Shown: positions 11,842 through 24,450 of the stretch, one piece after another
Position numbering within the stretch: the first letter of the stretch is position 1
How the letters are laid out: each line of letters begins with the position of its first letter
DNA from: Craterostigma plantagineum
Taxonomy: Eukaryota; Streptophyta; Magnoliopsida; Lamiales; Linderniaceae
Direction: 5' to 3'
Length of the DNA: 64,000 nucleotides
NCBI GenBank assembly: GCA_027422505.1
Contig: JAPQWV010000491.1
Span: 248,001-312,000 of the forward strand
Notes under the pieces: generated by a model
Told to the model about the DNA's origin: nothing
Databases searched by the model: none
Seen by the model: the letters and a program-made list of their open reading frames with translations, nothing else
Made by a program: the position numbers and the translations under genes

Positions 11842-13050
11842 TGATTCCTGCAGTAACAGTTCAACACTGATCAGAAACAATTAAAGAGGAGAAAAAACAC
11901 AAAATGATACGTAGGTAACAAGGGAACACAAAACGAGTAACAGAATACATAGTCAAAATAACAATTTAATATGTACTTAGTTTACTTTATGATTTTCATT
12001 TTTTAATTGCAAACACGCTACATTCACTAAAGTATATAAAATTACGAATTTTAGATTAAATATACTAGTTTAGGTTGTGATTTTCGTGGAGATTATGTTG
12101 GCATTGAAGAAGTTGAAGTATATAGTATGAAAAACAAGTAGCACTCTTCTTGAAAGGATGATCATGCTCCTAATAAATCGATTCTAATTACTCAAAACGT
12201 TGCGGATATAAACTATTAGTTGTTTATTACAATCCAGATGGTCGACCTAATATAAATGATTCAACAAAATTAATGACATCTTCGATTAATCTTAAATGTA
12301 AACTCTATGTTGTTTACTGATTTCATGCAGTTACAGTTTAAGAATGATCAGCAACAATTAAAGAGAAGAAAATAACAGAAATTGATATGTAGGTAACAGG
12401 GAAAACAACACGAGTAACAGAATACGAAATAACAAGAACAATTTAATATGTAATTAGTTTACTTTATGATTTTTAAATTTTATACTTCAAACATGCTACA
12501 TTCACTAAAATATATCAATTTACGAAGTTTTAGATAAAAACATATTAGTTTAGGTTGTGATTTTCGTTTGAATTGAAGAAGGTGAAGTATATAGTTGGAA
12601 AACAAGTAGCACTCTTCTTGAAAGGATGATCATGCTTCTACCAAATTTATTATACTTACACAAAACGTTGTGGAAATGAACTATTAGATGTTTATTACAA
12701 TCCAAATGGTCGACCTAACATAAATGACTCGACAAAATTCATGACATCTTCAATTAATCTTAATCACAAACCCTATGTTGTTTACTGATTTCATGCAGTA
12801 ACAGTTTATTAGTAATCAGCAACAATTTGAAGAGGAGAAGATAACAGAAATTGATATGTCGGTAACAAGCAAACACAACACGAGTAACATAATACATAGT
12901 CAAAATAACAATTTAATATGTAATTAGTTTACTTTATGATTTTTAAATTTTATACTTCAAACACGCTATGTTAACTAAATATGTCAATTTACGAAGTTTT
13001 ACAAAAAAATATATAAGTTTAGGTTATGATTTTAATCAAAAACCCTAACT
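11842..13050. repeat. MULE-1 internal duplication, ~470 bp x3
   Basis: Copies start near 11842, 12319 and 12786 (the last is shorter). Each starts with a GCAGTAACAGTT-like word, followed by GATCAG..ACAATT, GAGTAACA, ACAATTTAATATGTA and TTAGTTTACTTTATGATTTT. Confidence 0.8.
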
Positions 13051-13374
13051 CACAAACTATAATAATTCTGGTAACATATAAACATATAACTAGTAACAGT
13101 TTTACACATATCGGGTAACAGATAATCTACGTTTGATTTTATTTAGACTCCCGCCCAAAATTCATCTCATTCTGGTTTTCCCGGCCAAAATTTCACCAAT
13201 AATTTAGTAACAAATTTAGTCAACATAGTAACAGAAGCGCATATACTAGTAACAGATCCCGAGAATTTTAATCGGCCAAAACGAAAAAAATACACCCAAC
13301 AATTAATTACAGTTAAATAACAGGTTTGGCAGACATAGTAACGAGTTTCGCATACTGAGTAACAACTTTGATGA

Positions 13375-14215
13375 CAGTAAAACTATACCCAAATTATCGG
13401 GATCGACCATATTTTTGCGAAATTAAAAGGTAAACGTTTGACGAACGAGCAAATAATGTGCCGCATCGAGCTTCCCATACTATGGGTACTTCGAATTGAT
13501 ACAGATTAGATGTAATCGTTGCAAAAAACGGCTTTGATTTCATCTTATTTTTGCAAATTGGAACACTACACATGGTAAGAATTAAGTAAAGTTTAATAAC
13601 AGTCTTGACAAAACTAGTAACGCTTTTGGCACAACGGGTAACATATTTGACACTGCGAGTAACAGTTTGAACACGGTATAAAAATATCCAAATTATTGGG
13701 GTCGATCGTATTTTCGCGAAATTAAAAGATGAACGTCGGACGAACGACCAAACAATGTGCCGCTCCGAGCTTTCCATACTATGGGTACCTCGAATTTATA
13801 GATATTACATGTAATCGTTGCCGAAAACGGCTTCAACTTCATCTTATTCGCGCAAATTCGAACACTATAACTGGTAACAATTAAGTTCAGTTTAATAACG
13901 GTGTTCACAGACATAGTAACAAATTTCACGCAACAGGTAACAAATTTGGCACTTCGAGTAACAATTTGGACACAGTAAAAATATACCTAAATATTGGGGT
14001 CGTTCGTATTTTCGCGAAATTGAAAGATGAAGGTAGGACGAAAGAGCAAATAATGAGCCGCACCGAGCTGTCCATACTATGGGTACTTCGAATTTGTACG
14101 TACTAGATGTAATCGGTGCCAAAAATTTCTTTGAATACCATCTTACACATATTACATGTTGCTTCGTCAATACCACAATAGATCCTACATTACACGCCGA
14201 AATTGGTTGGTTAAT
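13375..14215. repeat. MULE-1 internal duplication, ~300 bp x3
   Basis: Copies start near 13375, 13674 and 13972. Each has GG.TCG..CGTATTTTCGCGAAATT, then CGAACGA.CAAATAATG, CATACTATGGGTAC and a run of GGTAACA/AGTAACA words. Confidence 0.8.
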
Positions 14216-14558
14216 GGGCATTCAAAATTTCGAACCTCGATTCACTGTAAAAATGAGATTCGTAAATAAATACTCTATCGATAACAATTTTCTGCATCGT
14301 AGTAACAGATAAGGTATGGAAAATAACATTTCGCTGGACGTTTATAACAATATAATTTAAAAGCATAACAGATAGTCGCCGAAAAATAACTATTAGTTCA
14401 GTATGTGGGAGGGGTATTTTCGTCAATACATAGTTTTAATCCTTATCTATGCAATTTTCGAAAAGTTGGTCCTTTAAACTAATTTCATCTCTGACAGGGA
14501 CTGAACCCTTTACAAACTTACTAACTGGGGCCTGAATGCAAATTTCCCCTTCATTTAA

Positions 14559-14720
14559 ATCTCCATCATCATAAATATCTATCACATAACTACCCACCCA
14601 TGTCAGAAAATATATTTTATAAGGACCAATTTGAAACTATTCTTTCACTTAAGGACCAATTCCTACAAAAAGTCACTTTTGCCTTACTTTATGTTTTTTA
14701 TTTTATTTCTCCTTATTTTT
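14559..14720. repeat. Diverged Mutator-type end fragment
   Basis: The reverse complement contains TCCTTAAGTGAAAG and TCTGACATGGG, which align with 29401-29490 in the same order. I infer a relic end of another element into which MULE-1 inserted. Confidence 0.45.
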
Positions 14721-16339
14721 TGGGGCTTCTAGACATAAATACCTATTGGTAAACTTAAAAGCCAAATCAATATCTTGTCAGATTAATTTTACTGAGGTAC
14801 CCATTTGAAACATTTATTGCTCATATAGGTACCAAACTGACCATTATTCCCTTGTAACATCTATTTATTACAGTTGTAACTATATTTTAGCTTAAATTAA
14901 AAAGAAACATCCAAACAAACAAATCAAACGAGTCCTTACACTTGCACCACAAAAGAGGCTGTATTAATTTCGTTCATCTGCTGTTGTGATTTCTGGCACA
15001 CACAAAGAATCAATTTCTTGCACCCACAAAGCGATTCCTTTGTCTCTCCAGTCGTTTCTTGTCGCGTGAAATGAAAGACAATTTTGATATTTCGAAATTT
15101 CAGTCATATTTGTTGATTAGCTGCTCGATTTGAATGTATTTTATTCTATTAGGGTTTAGATTAGTTGATTAATTATGGGCTTTTTATTTCAGTTATCAAT
15201 TTGGGATTTTTGTGTTTCAATTGCGATTTCTCTCTTATTTGAAATTGGACTTTGATTCTGATCCGGTGAGGGTTTCTTCTGCTTCTATACGTGGCCTCAT
15301 GTGGTTCAATTGCAACGCTAGTGGTTCAATTATAGGCCTATAATCGTAGTTATATATTTTTGGTATAATATATGATACTTAGTACTATATATGCTTTATA
15401 GTGGTACTCCTTATTTCATTAGTTTGGTACTCTATGTTTGAAGCAAATGGTATTGTATATTGATAATGTGATTTTTCATTTTTCGTTTATGCAGTAGTGG
15501 ATATCTAAGTACCAATGCAACAAATGTCACATGTCTATATTTCGCTCAAAGATGACCGATGTAAAGAATAAGATGAGTAAACGTGAAGCTATAAAGAAGA
15601 CACTTTTTTTTTATGTTTTGGGACATGATGGAAGTCTCTCAGTCATCTACTAGATTAGTTGCACTTGTACGTCCATATAATGTATAGGCTAATTCTTTCT
15701 GGATTGGCTAGAATGTATGCCTTCTTTTTTCATTTAGTTATGTGTTTTTCCAACCGATGGTTGCAACAATCGACCATCTTTTGAATATTTATGTTGACGA
15801 CTTGGATATGATTGGGGAGCGGAGCATACATAGGAGCGGCTGCATGATTACTTGGTGAAGCTTGTGGACCCTATCAATATGTTGCTTGAGTTATAAGTTT
15901 TGCTGAATTTTAAAATTGTTATTAGTTTATCGATATTTGAATGTTTAAGGTGCATGGATATGGGGGTATTGGCGTCTCTTGGAATGACTTGCTCGTATCG
16001 AACGTGTAGAGGCAGAGCTAAGGAAGCAGGCACATGTTCGAGCTGATGTCACAATTCATCAAATGATGATGATTATGAAGAAGTAGCTTTCGATGAGGTT
16101 GTTGCAGAGGCAGACAATGAGTTTGGTGCAGGGAGTTGGGCAGTGGTACGACGTGAGAGTTTATCCATATGTTTGAAGGAGACGAGATGAAGAAATTGCC
16201 ACGTTTTAAGTGATTTTATATGTTGGTTGTTTCTTATTTGTTTGGATATTATCCTTTTGTTCTGTGAGAAATAGCTTTGGTGTTCATGGAATTTTTGGAT
16301 TTGAGCAGACTAGGTACGACATAATACATTAGTGGAATT

Positions 16340-16700
16340 TTTGAATTTAAGGTACCTTATCTTTTACATACAGAGTACCATAATATGCAGGTTTACCGTA
16401 CCATTATATAAATATATAGCGTACATAACCAAAATATATGAAGTACTTTGTCTTTTATATTAGCGTACCTTATCTTCCACATACAGAGTACCATAATATG
16501 CAGGTTTATCGTACCATTACATATATATATATATATATATAGCGTACCATACCCAAAATATATGAAGTACCTTATCTTTTATAGTAACGTACCTTATCTT
16601 ATATAGTAACGTACATTATCTTTTACATATCTAGTATCATAATCTGCAGGTTTACCGTATCATGTGTTTACATATATATAGTACCCTAACTTGCAAGTAT
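16340..16700. repeat. Interspersed GTACCTTATCTTTTACAT units in MULE-2
   Basis: Three to four related ~110 base units containing GTACCTTATCTTTTACATA, AGAGTACCATAATATGCAGG and a TATATA stretch. Confidence 0.65.
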
Positions 16701-17445
16701 ACCGTTTCATTTGTTATACCATCGAAAATAAATAGATATCTACGCAATTCGCGTAGGGCTGTGTGATTTTGACAAGACCTAACAATAATACAATGAATAA
16801 AAAAGAAAAATTGCACATTTAGGACTCACCAGATTTTCAAAATATGTTGTAACATGTTCTTGGTTCTATCATTATATTATAATGAATCTACGAGTTTGAA
16901 GGTTTAATTCATGTGTGTAAGGCATAATGCAACTAATTTGATATAAAGGTAATATATATTATCTATATTACTGTTGTAGGGTGGTTCCAGATGAAAAACT
17001 AATTCGTACGACCTCGAATACTAACCCTAGTATGACACATATTTAAGGGACGCCATACCTTGTTCAACTTTGTAGGGGTATCTGTTTTTTTGTTTTAAGT
17101 GTACCTTGTCAGATATGGTTGTAACCCAAAATTACATATCACATCAAAAATCTTCTGAAAGGCATAGGCATGTCAGAGGAGCCGTCTTTTCCCGACTTAT
17201 TACCTCGTATGTCAGAAAAAGGTCCCATCGTGATAGAAAATGGTCAGAAATTGTCTCTAACAACGTCACAGACTTTCTTCTACATATGCATGCTTATTTT
17301 TTGACGAAATATCTCCAGTCATGTTACCGAACTCTTACTTCAATTTATATGGTACCTATTTATGGAAGGATACCGTACCCTCTATGGATGTTTATAGTAC
17401 CATGTTGCTTACTTATGTCGTATCATATAGTCGTACCATATAGTA

Positions 17446-18013
17446 CTTTGTTGGCATATATTACAGTACCATTTTTATAACCGTATTGCATATATTACAG
17501 TTATATTACAGTACCTTGTTGGCATATATACTTTGTTGGGATATATGCCCCAGTACCTTGTTGATATATATTACACTACTGTTGGTATATATTACGGTAC
17601 CTTATTGGCATATATTAGAGTACCAAATTGTCATATATTACAGTATCTTGTTGGCCTATATTACAGTACCTTATTTTCATATATTACGGTACCTTGTTGA
17701 CATATATTACGGGACCTTGTTGGCATATATTACAGTACCTTGTTGGCATATCTTACAGTACCAGTTGGCATATATTACAGTACCTTGTTGGCATATATTA
17801 TTGTACCTTGCTTTCATATATTACAGTACCTTGTTGGCATATATTACAGTACCTTGTTGGCATTTATTACACTACCTTGTTGTCATATATTATAGTATCT
17901 TGTTGGCATCATTTAGACAAAAAGAATGAGACATGACTTGGCATATATTACATTACCTTGTTGTCATGTATTACAGTACCATGTTGTCATATATTACAGT
18001 ACCTTGTTGGCAT
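17446..18013. repeat. 23 bp minisatellite, ~25 units
   Basis: Unit close to TTGGCATATATTACAGTACCT with a two-base TG linker, in variable 22-23 base copies. A short block with ATCATTTAGACAAAAAGAATG is itself repeated (about 17908 and 18013). Because the unit is not a multiple of three and lacks stops, all frames stay open and give spurious repetitive proteins. Confidence 0.9.
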
Positions 18014-20725
18014 CATTTACACAAAAAGAATGAGACATATCCTATTGACATATTTGGACAAAAGACTAACCTATTGGCATTAAAAGAATGTGCCATTACC
18101 ATACAAAAGAGCAACAAAAACGTTGTTGGGACAAAAGCAGTAACAAGATACATGGCAAATACGGACCCTACATCGATACGACTTCTCTACAAGTACGACG
18201 ATTATTCCCGTATTTTCCACATATTTTGCACTTGTTGGATCTTCTATCTACCTGAGAAGGAATCCTCCGCGTTCGGCGACCGGAAGAACACGAATATTCG
18301 GGTACGAATAGAATTCCCTCCATCGGTTTGAGCATTCATCTCATGTGTCATCGCTTCATTGATCGATACTAAAATGACTCCATTTTATACACACACAATG
18401 CCAATAACGTCCCGCCACTAACCGAACTTGTAGACGGTATATTTTCAGATAACAACCTGTATAAATGATACGTCTGTATAGTTTACAATGGTACTGCGTA
18501 CGCGGACATCTTGGTACCATACAGATACATACAATGGTACGTAATAAACATAACAAATGGTACGTAAATAAGAGTTATATAAAAAATCCGAAACCCGATG
18601 GATTAGCCTCAATGACTATCAAATAGCGACATCCCACCCTTTGGAGCTCTTAGATTGTATTCAGCTCCTGGATATGGGTTAAGCTTGACCTCACGAGTGC
18701 AATTGATTAACCAAACCCAAAGCAAAATAAAAGCTTACATGACAAAATCGAGACCCTAAATCGAGAACCCAACGTGGAATAGGCTCGGCGCTCGTCGTCC
18801 GGCGCCACCACTAGCGGAAGGAGGTCGTCAATTGTAAAGCTGGAGCTCGAAATTTCGTCAAGGTGATGGAGCTCGAAATTGCAGAGAAAATTGTGAAATG
18901 AAATTGTAAAATCAAAAGTAAATTGGTAATCTTAGGCGGCCAGGTACCTATCTGTAAAATTTTTATTCAAATAGGTATCTAGCTTAAAAATATTTCTGAC
19001 AAGGTACTGATGTGGCGTTTAAGTTTTTCATTATGTATTTATGTGTAGAAAGCCGTTATTTTTAATGAATTTAACACTAAAAAAACATAAATGAAAAGAA
19101 CCAAAAGCTGAAAACGAAGAAAGAGAAAGAGAAAGAAGAAAGAATAAGAAGAAGAAAGAAGAAGGGTTGAAGAGGAAGACTTCTTTGCGAGTTTTAGATC
19201 GAGCTAATTCCACTTGAGATTCTCAAGCTAAAAGAAGAAGAGAAACATAAACATGGAAGACCATGAAGAAAGAAGTCAACGAAAGAAGGAAAACAATAGT
19301 GGGTTTTTATAGTTGAGTGAAGGTAAAGAAGGAAATATTAAGAAAGAAGGTAAGAAAGAAGAAATAAACTAAACAAAAAAAATCAGAAATTGGTGAAGAA
19401 GAAATTTGAATTTTTAGGGTTAAGTCAAATGGGTTCCATCGATTCAGGTCAGTCCATGGATGTTCTCCAACTTATACGAAGTTATGCTAATTGGACATCG
19501 AACTGGAACTGTAATTGCTTTGATTTTGCTGGTAAATGGGGTTAATTTGTCAATACACCTGTTTGTATACGGCGTACCTTTATGCATGTGTGTATGGTAC
19601 CATTCTACTTTATATAGTGTACCTTTTTATGTAAGAATATGGTACATTGCTGAATTATTTATAGGGATAAACATTTGTTGTCTACAAGTGTGGATCATTA
19701 TGAATATATTTGATTGGTGATGTATCAAGATAAAAGATAATATTTCATATAATTATGACATATTTTTGTGTCATAGTTATGACTAAAATGATATTTGTTA
19801 TGCTTGGATTTTTTTGGCACGGTAACAATGGAAAAAAAAAATTTCAGTAACTGTGTGTATAAGGTACATCAAACACTTGTTAAATGGGACTCTAAATGCA
19901 TTAAAATGGTACAGTAAACTAACAGCCGTAAACAAGATATGAAAAATACAAAAAATCAACTCTTACTTGCCATGTTAGAATTATTTCAGCAGAAATCTAT
20001 CAGTAACTGTATCTGACATGTCAGTATAAAGTCTGGAAAAAAATTTCATTGTATAATATCGGCTCTTGGTTTTTTCAATTTTGGTATGGTAACATTACTT
20101 AATTAGGTACCACACAGATTGTTCGGTGATACATTATACACTGTATATTTGGTACAACTTATTATGATAAGCATTTTTCGTGTTGGGAAACCATATTTTC
20201 ATATGTTTATAAGTTTTATGTTCTCTTTACATAAAATCTGACAAGTAATTCCTATATTGTTGGATTATATTAAAAAAAAAGTTTCACTATGAAATGGTAC
20301 ACATGTGAGAACAAATTACTCGGTTATATTATAATTGATCGTTAAATCTAAAATGCTATGGATTTGTTTTGTTTAAGTCCTATCTACTTAATGTTTTTAA
20401 GGATTCACATTTTATTAGTTGACGATCTGAATCTATAATTTGAGATATATGGATCAATAAGACATGTTGCGATATAAATACGAATCTTGATATAATAAAA
20501 TTAGTAAAGATGGTACAATAAAACTCCACAGTAAGGTACATTAATAGATCATTCACGGGTACAATATACACATTATATGTGGTAACCTTATTAGAGTAAA
20601 CATTTTTCGTCGTATTTTACATTAGTTTCAATGCAAAAATACTTAGTATACGTAAATATTTTATAAGTTTCATTTCGTAAGTAGATTAACCCTCAAAGGC
20701 GTGGATTTATCACTTCAATTGAAAC

Positions 20726-21338
20726 TAGGGTTGCAAACGAACCGAATCGAATCGAATATCATAATATTCAATTTGTATTCGTTAATTTTTCCAAGTATTC
20801 GTATTCGATTCGATTCGTATTCGAATCCTAAAAATCGATTCGATTCGATTCGATAAGGTATTCGAATATATTCGCGAATATTCGAATATTCGAATATTCG
20901 AAAGAAAATTTCAATTTTTTCCCCATAAAACCTGTTAGAATTACAAAATAATTCCGAAAAATTACAAAATCTAAGAAACAACTCAATGTTCGTATTTGTT
21001 TTTTATTTTTACACTTGGAGCGTGAGTTAAATAGATGAAGGGTTTGCTTTATTTCCTTTTATGGGTCAAACAAATAAATAATTTGGGTCTAATATTTTAT
21101 TTCGGCTTACAAGTATATATATAATATATATTATTTAAATATATATTACATTAAACGAATCGAATATTCGTTAATTTTTCGAATCGAATACAGACATATT
21201 CTTATTCGTATTCGAAATTATTCGAATCATAAAAAGTATTTGTATTCGTATTCGCATTCATTTATTTCGAATTCGAATCTTAAATTTCGAATCGAATCTC
21301 GAACCGAACCGAAAATATTCGGTTCATTTGCAACCCTA
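20726..21338. mobile_element. hAT-type non-autonomous element (MITE), 613 bp
   Basis: Ends are TAGGGTTGCAAACGAACCG and, inverted, TAGGGTTGCAAATGAACCG. The flanks are a perfect 8 bp direct repeat ATTGAAAC (20718-20725 and 21339-21346), the hAT signature. The subterminal DNA is built of GAATCGAATCGAAT and TATTCGAATATTCG words. No transposase inside. Confidence 0.93.
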
Positions 21339-21469
21339 ATTGAAACTTCAATAGTAAAATGTTCTTATCAGAGTCATCATTATATTGTGAAACTAGCGAT
21401 TTGGAATACAAAGTCATGATTGTAAGAGTTAAACCATCAAATTTGCTAATAGGTCAAACATATAATGTA

Positions 21470-21707
21470 CTCCCTTTGTCCCATTTGTTTTTGTACATTT
21501 GCGATTTGGCACGCAAATTAAGAAACTGAATATTTTAATAATATAGTACAATTAAAAGGTAAAAAACTATATTTTTGACACGTCTTTTAAGAATATTTAA
21601 TATTATTATATTGATTGTTTGTGATAATTTTTTACTAAAAAAGGAAATGTAAAGATAGAGGACGCTCGATAAAGTAAAATGTACAAAAACTATTGGGACG
21701 GAGGGAG
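21470..21707. mobile_element. Stowaway-type (Tc1/mariner) MITE, 238 bp
   Basis: Left end CTCCCTTTGTCCCA and right end inverted CTCCCTCCGTCCCA, flanked by TA on both sides (21468-21469, 21708-21709). These are the standard Stowaway terminus and target site. Confidence 0.93.
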
Positions 21708-22474
21708 TATATACATGTAGTGAAATAGTTTTGCATGAAATCTAATTTAAATGGCGACTAAAAATGTTCACCCTAATAAGTTCTACTAAATATAACATGT
21801 ATAGTGTACCATTGAACAACAAGTGACAATACCATGCAACACTATGAATGTACCTTATTGTGGAGACATAGTGTACCTCAACTAAATAGTTTTATTTACA
21901 AAAATTAAGGAACACTCTAATGGATGATATTATACTTTTCTTACATATAAGTTTTTGTTCATGTCAGGTCGTTGTATACGTATCAGAATTTATTTAGCAG
22001 TACCATTAAAAATGTGAGAAACCAATAATGTGTGATTTCTTTTTGCATTTTCATCAATATTTTACGGCTTTAACATAGCCTACAATTTTAGTGCATTTAG
22101 CATATCATTTTACAGGGATTTGATGTACCTTACACACATGGTTACCATACTTGGTTTAACATTGTTACTGTACTAAAAACTGCATGCATAACAACCAACA
22201 TATTCGTCAATAACACCATCTGTTTCCGAATACATCCAACATTACCAATATGAAAAACTGTTTATAATAAAATCGACCCTAGCATCAAAATGAATCAACT
22301 AAAATGGAATGTACGATAATATTTCCAAATCGGCTATGTAGACACGTCTTCTCGTACAACGGTTGTGCCCCCACATATTTCTCTTGTTAGCCATATATCC
22401 ATCTCTATACTTCTGAACCCAAAGTTGTGGACCATAACCATAAACGAATCTCTTATCTACAATACAGATCATAA

Positions 22475-24135
22475 TGTTGACATTTTTGGTCCATGAGCGT
22501 TAGAGAGTTTCGATGAACTATGTAATTGTAATGACTTTAGGTTTATAAATTAAATAATTCGATTTGTAATCAATATAATGTCTAAGTTCATGATAACATT
22601 CGACCATGCATTATATATGAGCTAAAATTTATTAAATTGTTGAATATTTGATTCACATGTGATTCTGTGATTATTTGGTGAAACTAAGTGATCGCATGTT
22701 ATAGACAGCCCAGGTGATATGATATATCGTTCTGTGCTATATATGGAAATAACGCATGAGATATCCTACTGAGTTATAAATGGAAAATATGCTGTTTATA
22801 TATGGAAAGTGATATATCCGTTGATACTTGTTTATTCCAAGATGAAATCGAGTAGAAAATCGTTTCCATGCATCCAACTGAGTTAAATGTGCGAAATCAA
22901 TTTGATATCTTTCTTACACTGATTGGAATATTTTATTTATGAAAGATTTGATTTGATTGACTTTGTTGATGACGTGCTAGTATATGATTATTGGTAAATA
23001 TCTTTGGAATATGGAAAGTTATGCCATGATATGATAATTCGAATAAGATATGCTCTGATCTGATTTATGTGCTAAACATGGTAAATATATTGATTTAATA
23101 ATATGGAGAACATGCTGATCTGATGCTATCTCATGTGCTATAATTGGAAAGTAAATCTGGATTGATTTATTCTAGAAACTGATAGCAGGAAATCACTTAT
23201 GGAAAGTTCTGTTATGGTAAATATAATTCGAAATAAGTGATGCCTTGAGAACGAATCTGAGTTTTTTATAGAATATAATCATGCTTTAATGAGCTTATAA
23301 CCATTGTGATGACTTTCTAGAGCATGACTTACATGGCACGTTGATTCTCGAAAATTACATGGAAATTATGCTTGATTTGATGATTATTTATGATCTTCCA
23401 TGTGAAGTGCTGATTGAAAAGGTTTATATATATGCTACACTTCATAATTTCGAGGAACTTAGAACTTGTGAACATTCGCCTACGAGAGATTTTCAAGCAG
23501 AAACATTTTGAGAGTTCCCTGAGCCTCCATTTGCGATAGCTTTCTGCCATACTTACCTTTAACTTGCGATTCCATCACTGCACGAGTGATTCATCCCGTT
23601 TTCCTACCTCCTACCATATATTCTGTCTTCGGACGTGAGCAATACCAAGGAGGCAAGGTCGACGTTTACGCACACGTGAAGGGAAAGACGAGTTTCGGGG
23701 GCCTTCAGTAGCGACCTCTGTCTGTCGGGATCAGGAGATTCCGAGGAACGAAACTCGGCGTGTGGTAACCTAGTGTGTCTAGTGTTCAACTTGTTTCGGT
23801 TGTGTATTGGGCTAATCAATCAGTTTTGTATCCAGCTACGGTGCATTATAGTGATTGGTTAAACTCTTGGGGAGCAAACCCAAAGCAGATGAGTAAACCC
23901 CAGTTGGGGATATAACCTCTATAAAAATCCTGTCTCGCATTTACTTTTTAGTTACGTCCTTATCGCTGTGAGACAGACCCGACACACATCCGACGTAACT
24001 AGGATATATCAGGCATACTCATCACAAGCATTAGTAGGCATCTCTAAGTCACTACATACTAGAATTGAACAGAAGAAGCACAAAATTTTATAAGTCTAAT
24101 TCACCCTCCTCTTAGGCACGTTTTTATCTTCACAT
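22475..24135 (+). repeat. Solo-LTR-like sequence, ~1.66 kb
   Basis: It starts TGTTGACATTTTTGGTCC. It carries a TATA box (TATAAAAAT, 23920-23928) after CAGTTGGGGATATAACC, and ends with a C/T-rich TAATTCACCCTCCTCTTAGG stretch, as long plant LTRs do. A diverged copy with the same order of blocks lies at 40519-42345. No primer-binding site or internal region follows, so I infer a solo LTR. The exact 3' end is uncertain. Confidence 0.6.
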
Positions 24136-24450
24136 ACCATGCTATATGATATTCCATATATGCGCATATACCAAACATATTCTTTAATCATATATGTAGA
24201 CAATGATTTGATAAAAATGAAATGAAACGTAGTATAATAAAAAAAGACTCAACATAACATAATACTCCTAATACTGTACGAATCTATTGTATCACGTCAT
24301 ACCTATATAATGCACAGACATTACTAAATATATTCATATACCGTACCCGAAAATTGAAAACTACAATCCTAATCAATACCCATAAAATGAAACTTGAAAA
24401 GACTCAATTTCACCTCCAAGATCCCTAGTTGAACAACACCTGACCCCAAA

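Larger units (their letters stand above)
10450..14549. mobile_element. Non-autonomous Mutator-like element (MULE-1), 4.1 kb
   Basis: The left end GGGTAAATTTGCATTCAG matches the reverse complement of the right end, GGGGAAATTTGCATTCAG. Imperfect inverted similarity extends over roughly 100 bp (both carry TTCAGTCCCTGTCAGA and TTAGTTTAAAGGACC). The flanks are a perfect 9 bp direct repeat, TTCATTTAA, at 10441-10449 and 14550-14558. Nine-base TSDs are the hallmark of Mutator elements. I see no mudrA-type transposase, so it would depend on one in trans. The interior is three families of long tandem duplications peppered with GTAACA. Confidence 0.9.
14721..19055. mobile_element. Candidate Mutator-like element MULE-2 with GTACC-rich interior
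   Basis: The left end (GGCTTCTAGACATAAATA; then CTTAAAAGCCAAATCA, TCTTGTCAG, AGGTACC) matches the reverse complement of the right end (GGCTTTCTACACATAAATA; then CTTAAACGCCACATCA, CCTTGTCAG, AGGTACC), about 130 bp of imperfect terminal inverted repeat. TTATTTTT occurs at 14713-14720 and 19056-19063 as an 8 of 9 base TSD candidate, so the exact edge is uncertain by a few bases. No transposase is seen. The interior has many GTACC/GGTAC words and a minisatellite. Parts (15040-15270, 18600-18900) are less AT-rich and could be captured host sequence, but I cannot name a source. Confidence 0.65.
19056..22474. other. AT-rich GTACC-bearing DNA with two MITEs, no gene
   Basis: 19080-19400 is a purine-rich GAA/GAAG tract. 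From 19560 to 22150 scattered GGTACC, GGTACA and GTACCTT words resemble the MULE-2 interior, although this lies outside its right end. It may be part of a related element truncated by the LTR at 22475. The two inserts at 20726 and 21470 are listed separately. No coding frame looks real. Confidence 0.5.

Noticed and set aside
15040..15300. Possible captured gene exon in MULE-2 (GATCCGGTGAGGGTTTCTTC region)
   Set aside because: No recognisable protein in any frame. Only a composition shift.
17106..17936. Repetitive proteins (YITVPCWHILQYLVGIYY type) read in two frames
   Set aside because: Products of the 23 bp minisatellite, which has no stops and is not a multiple of three.
18600..18900. Possible gene start or captured exon in MULE-2 near its right end
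   Set aside because: Mildly GC-richer but no protein similarity I can recognise and no splice pattern.
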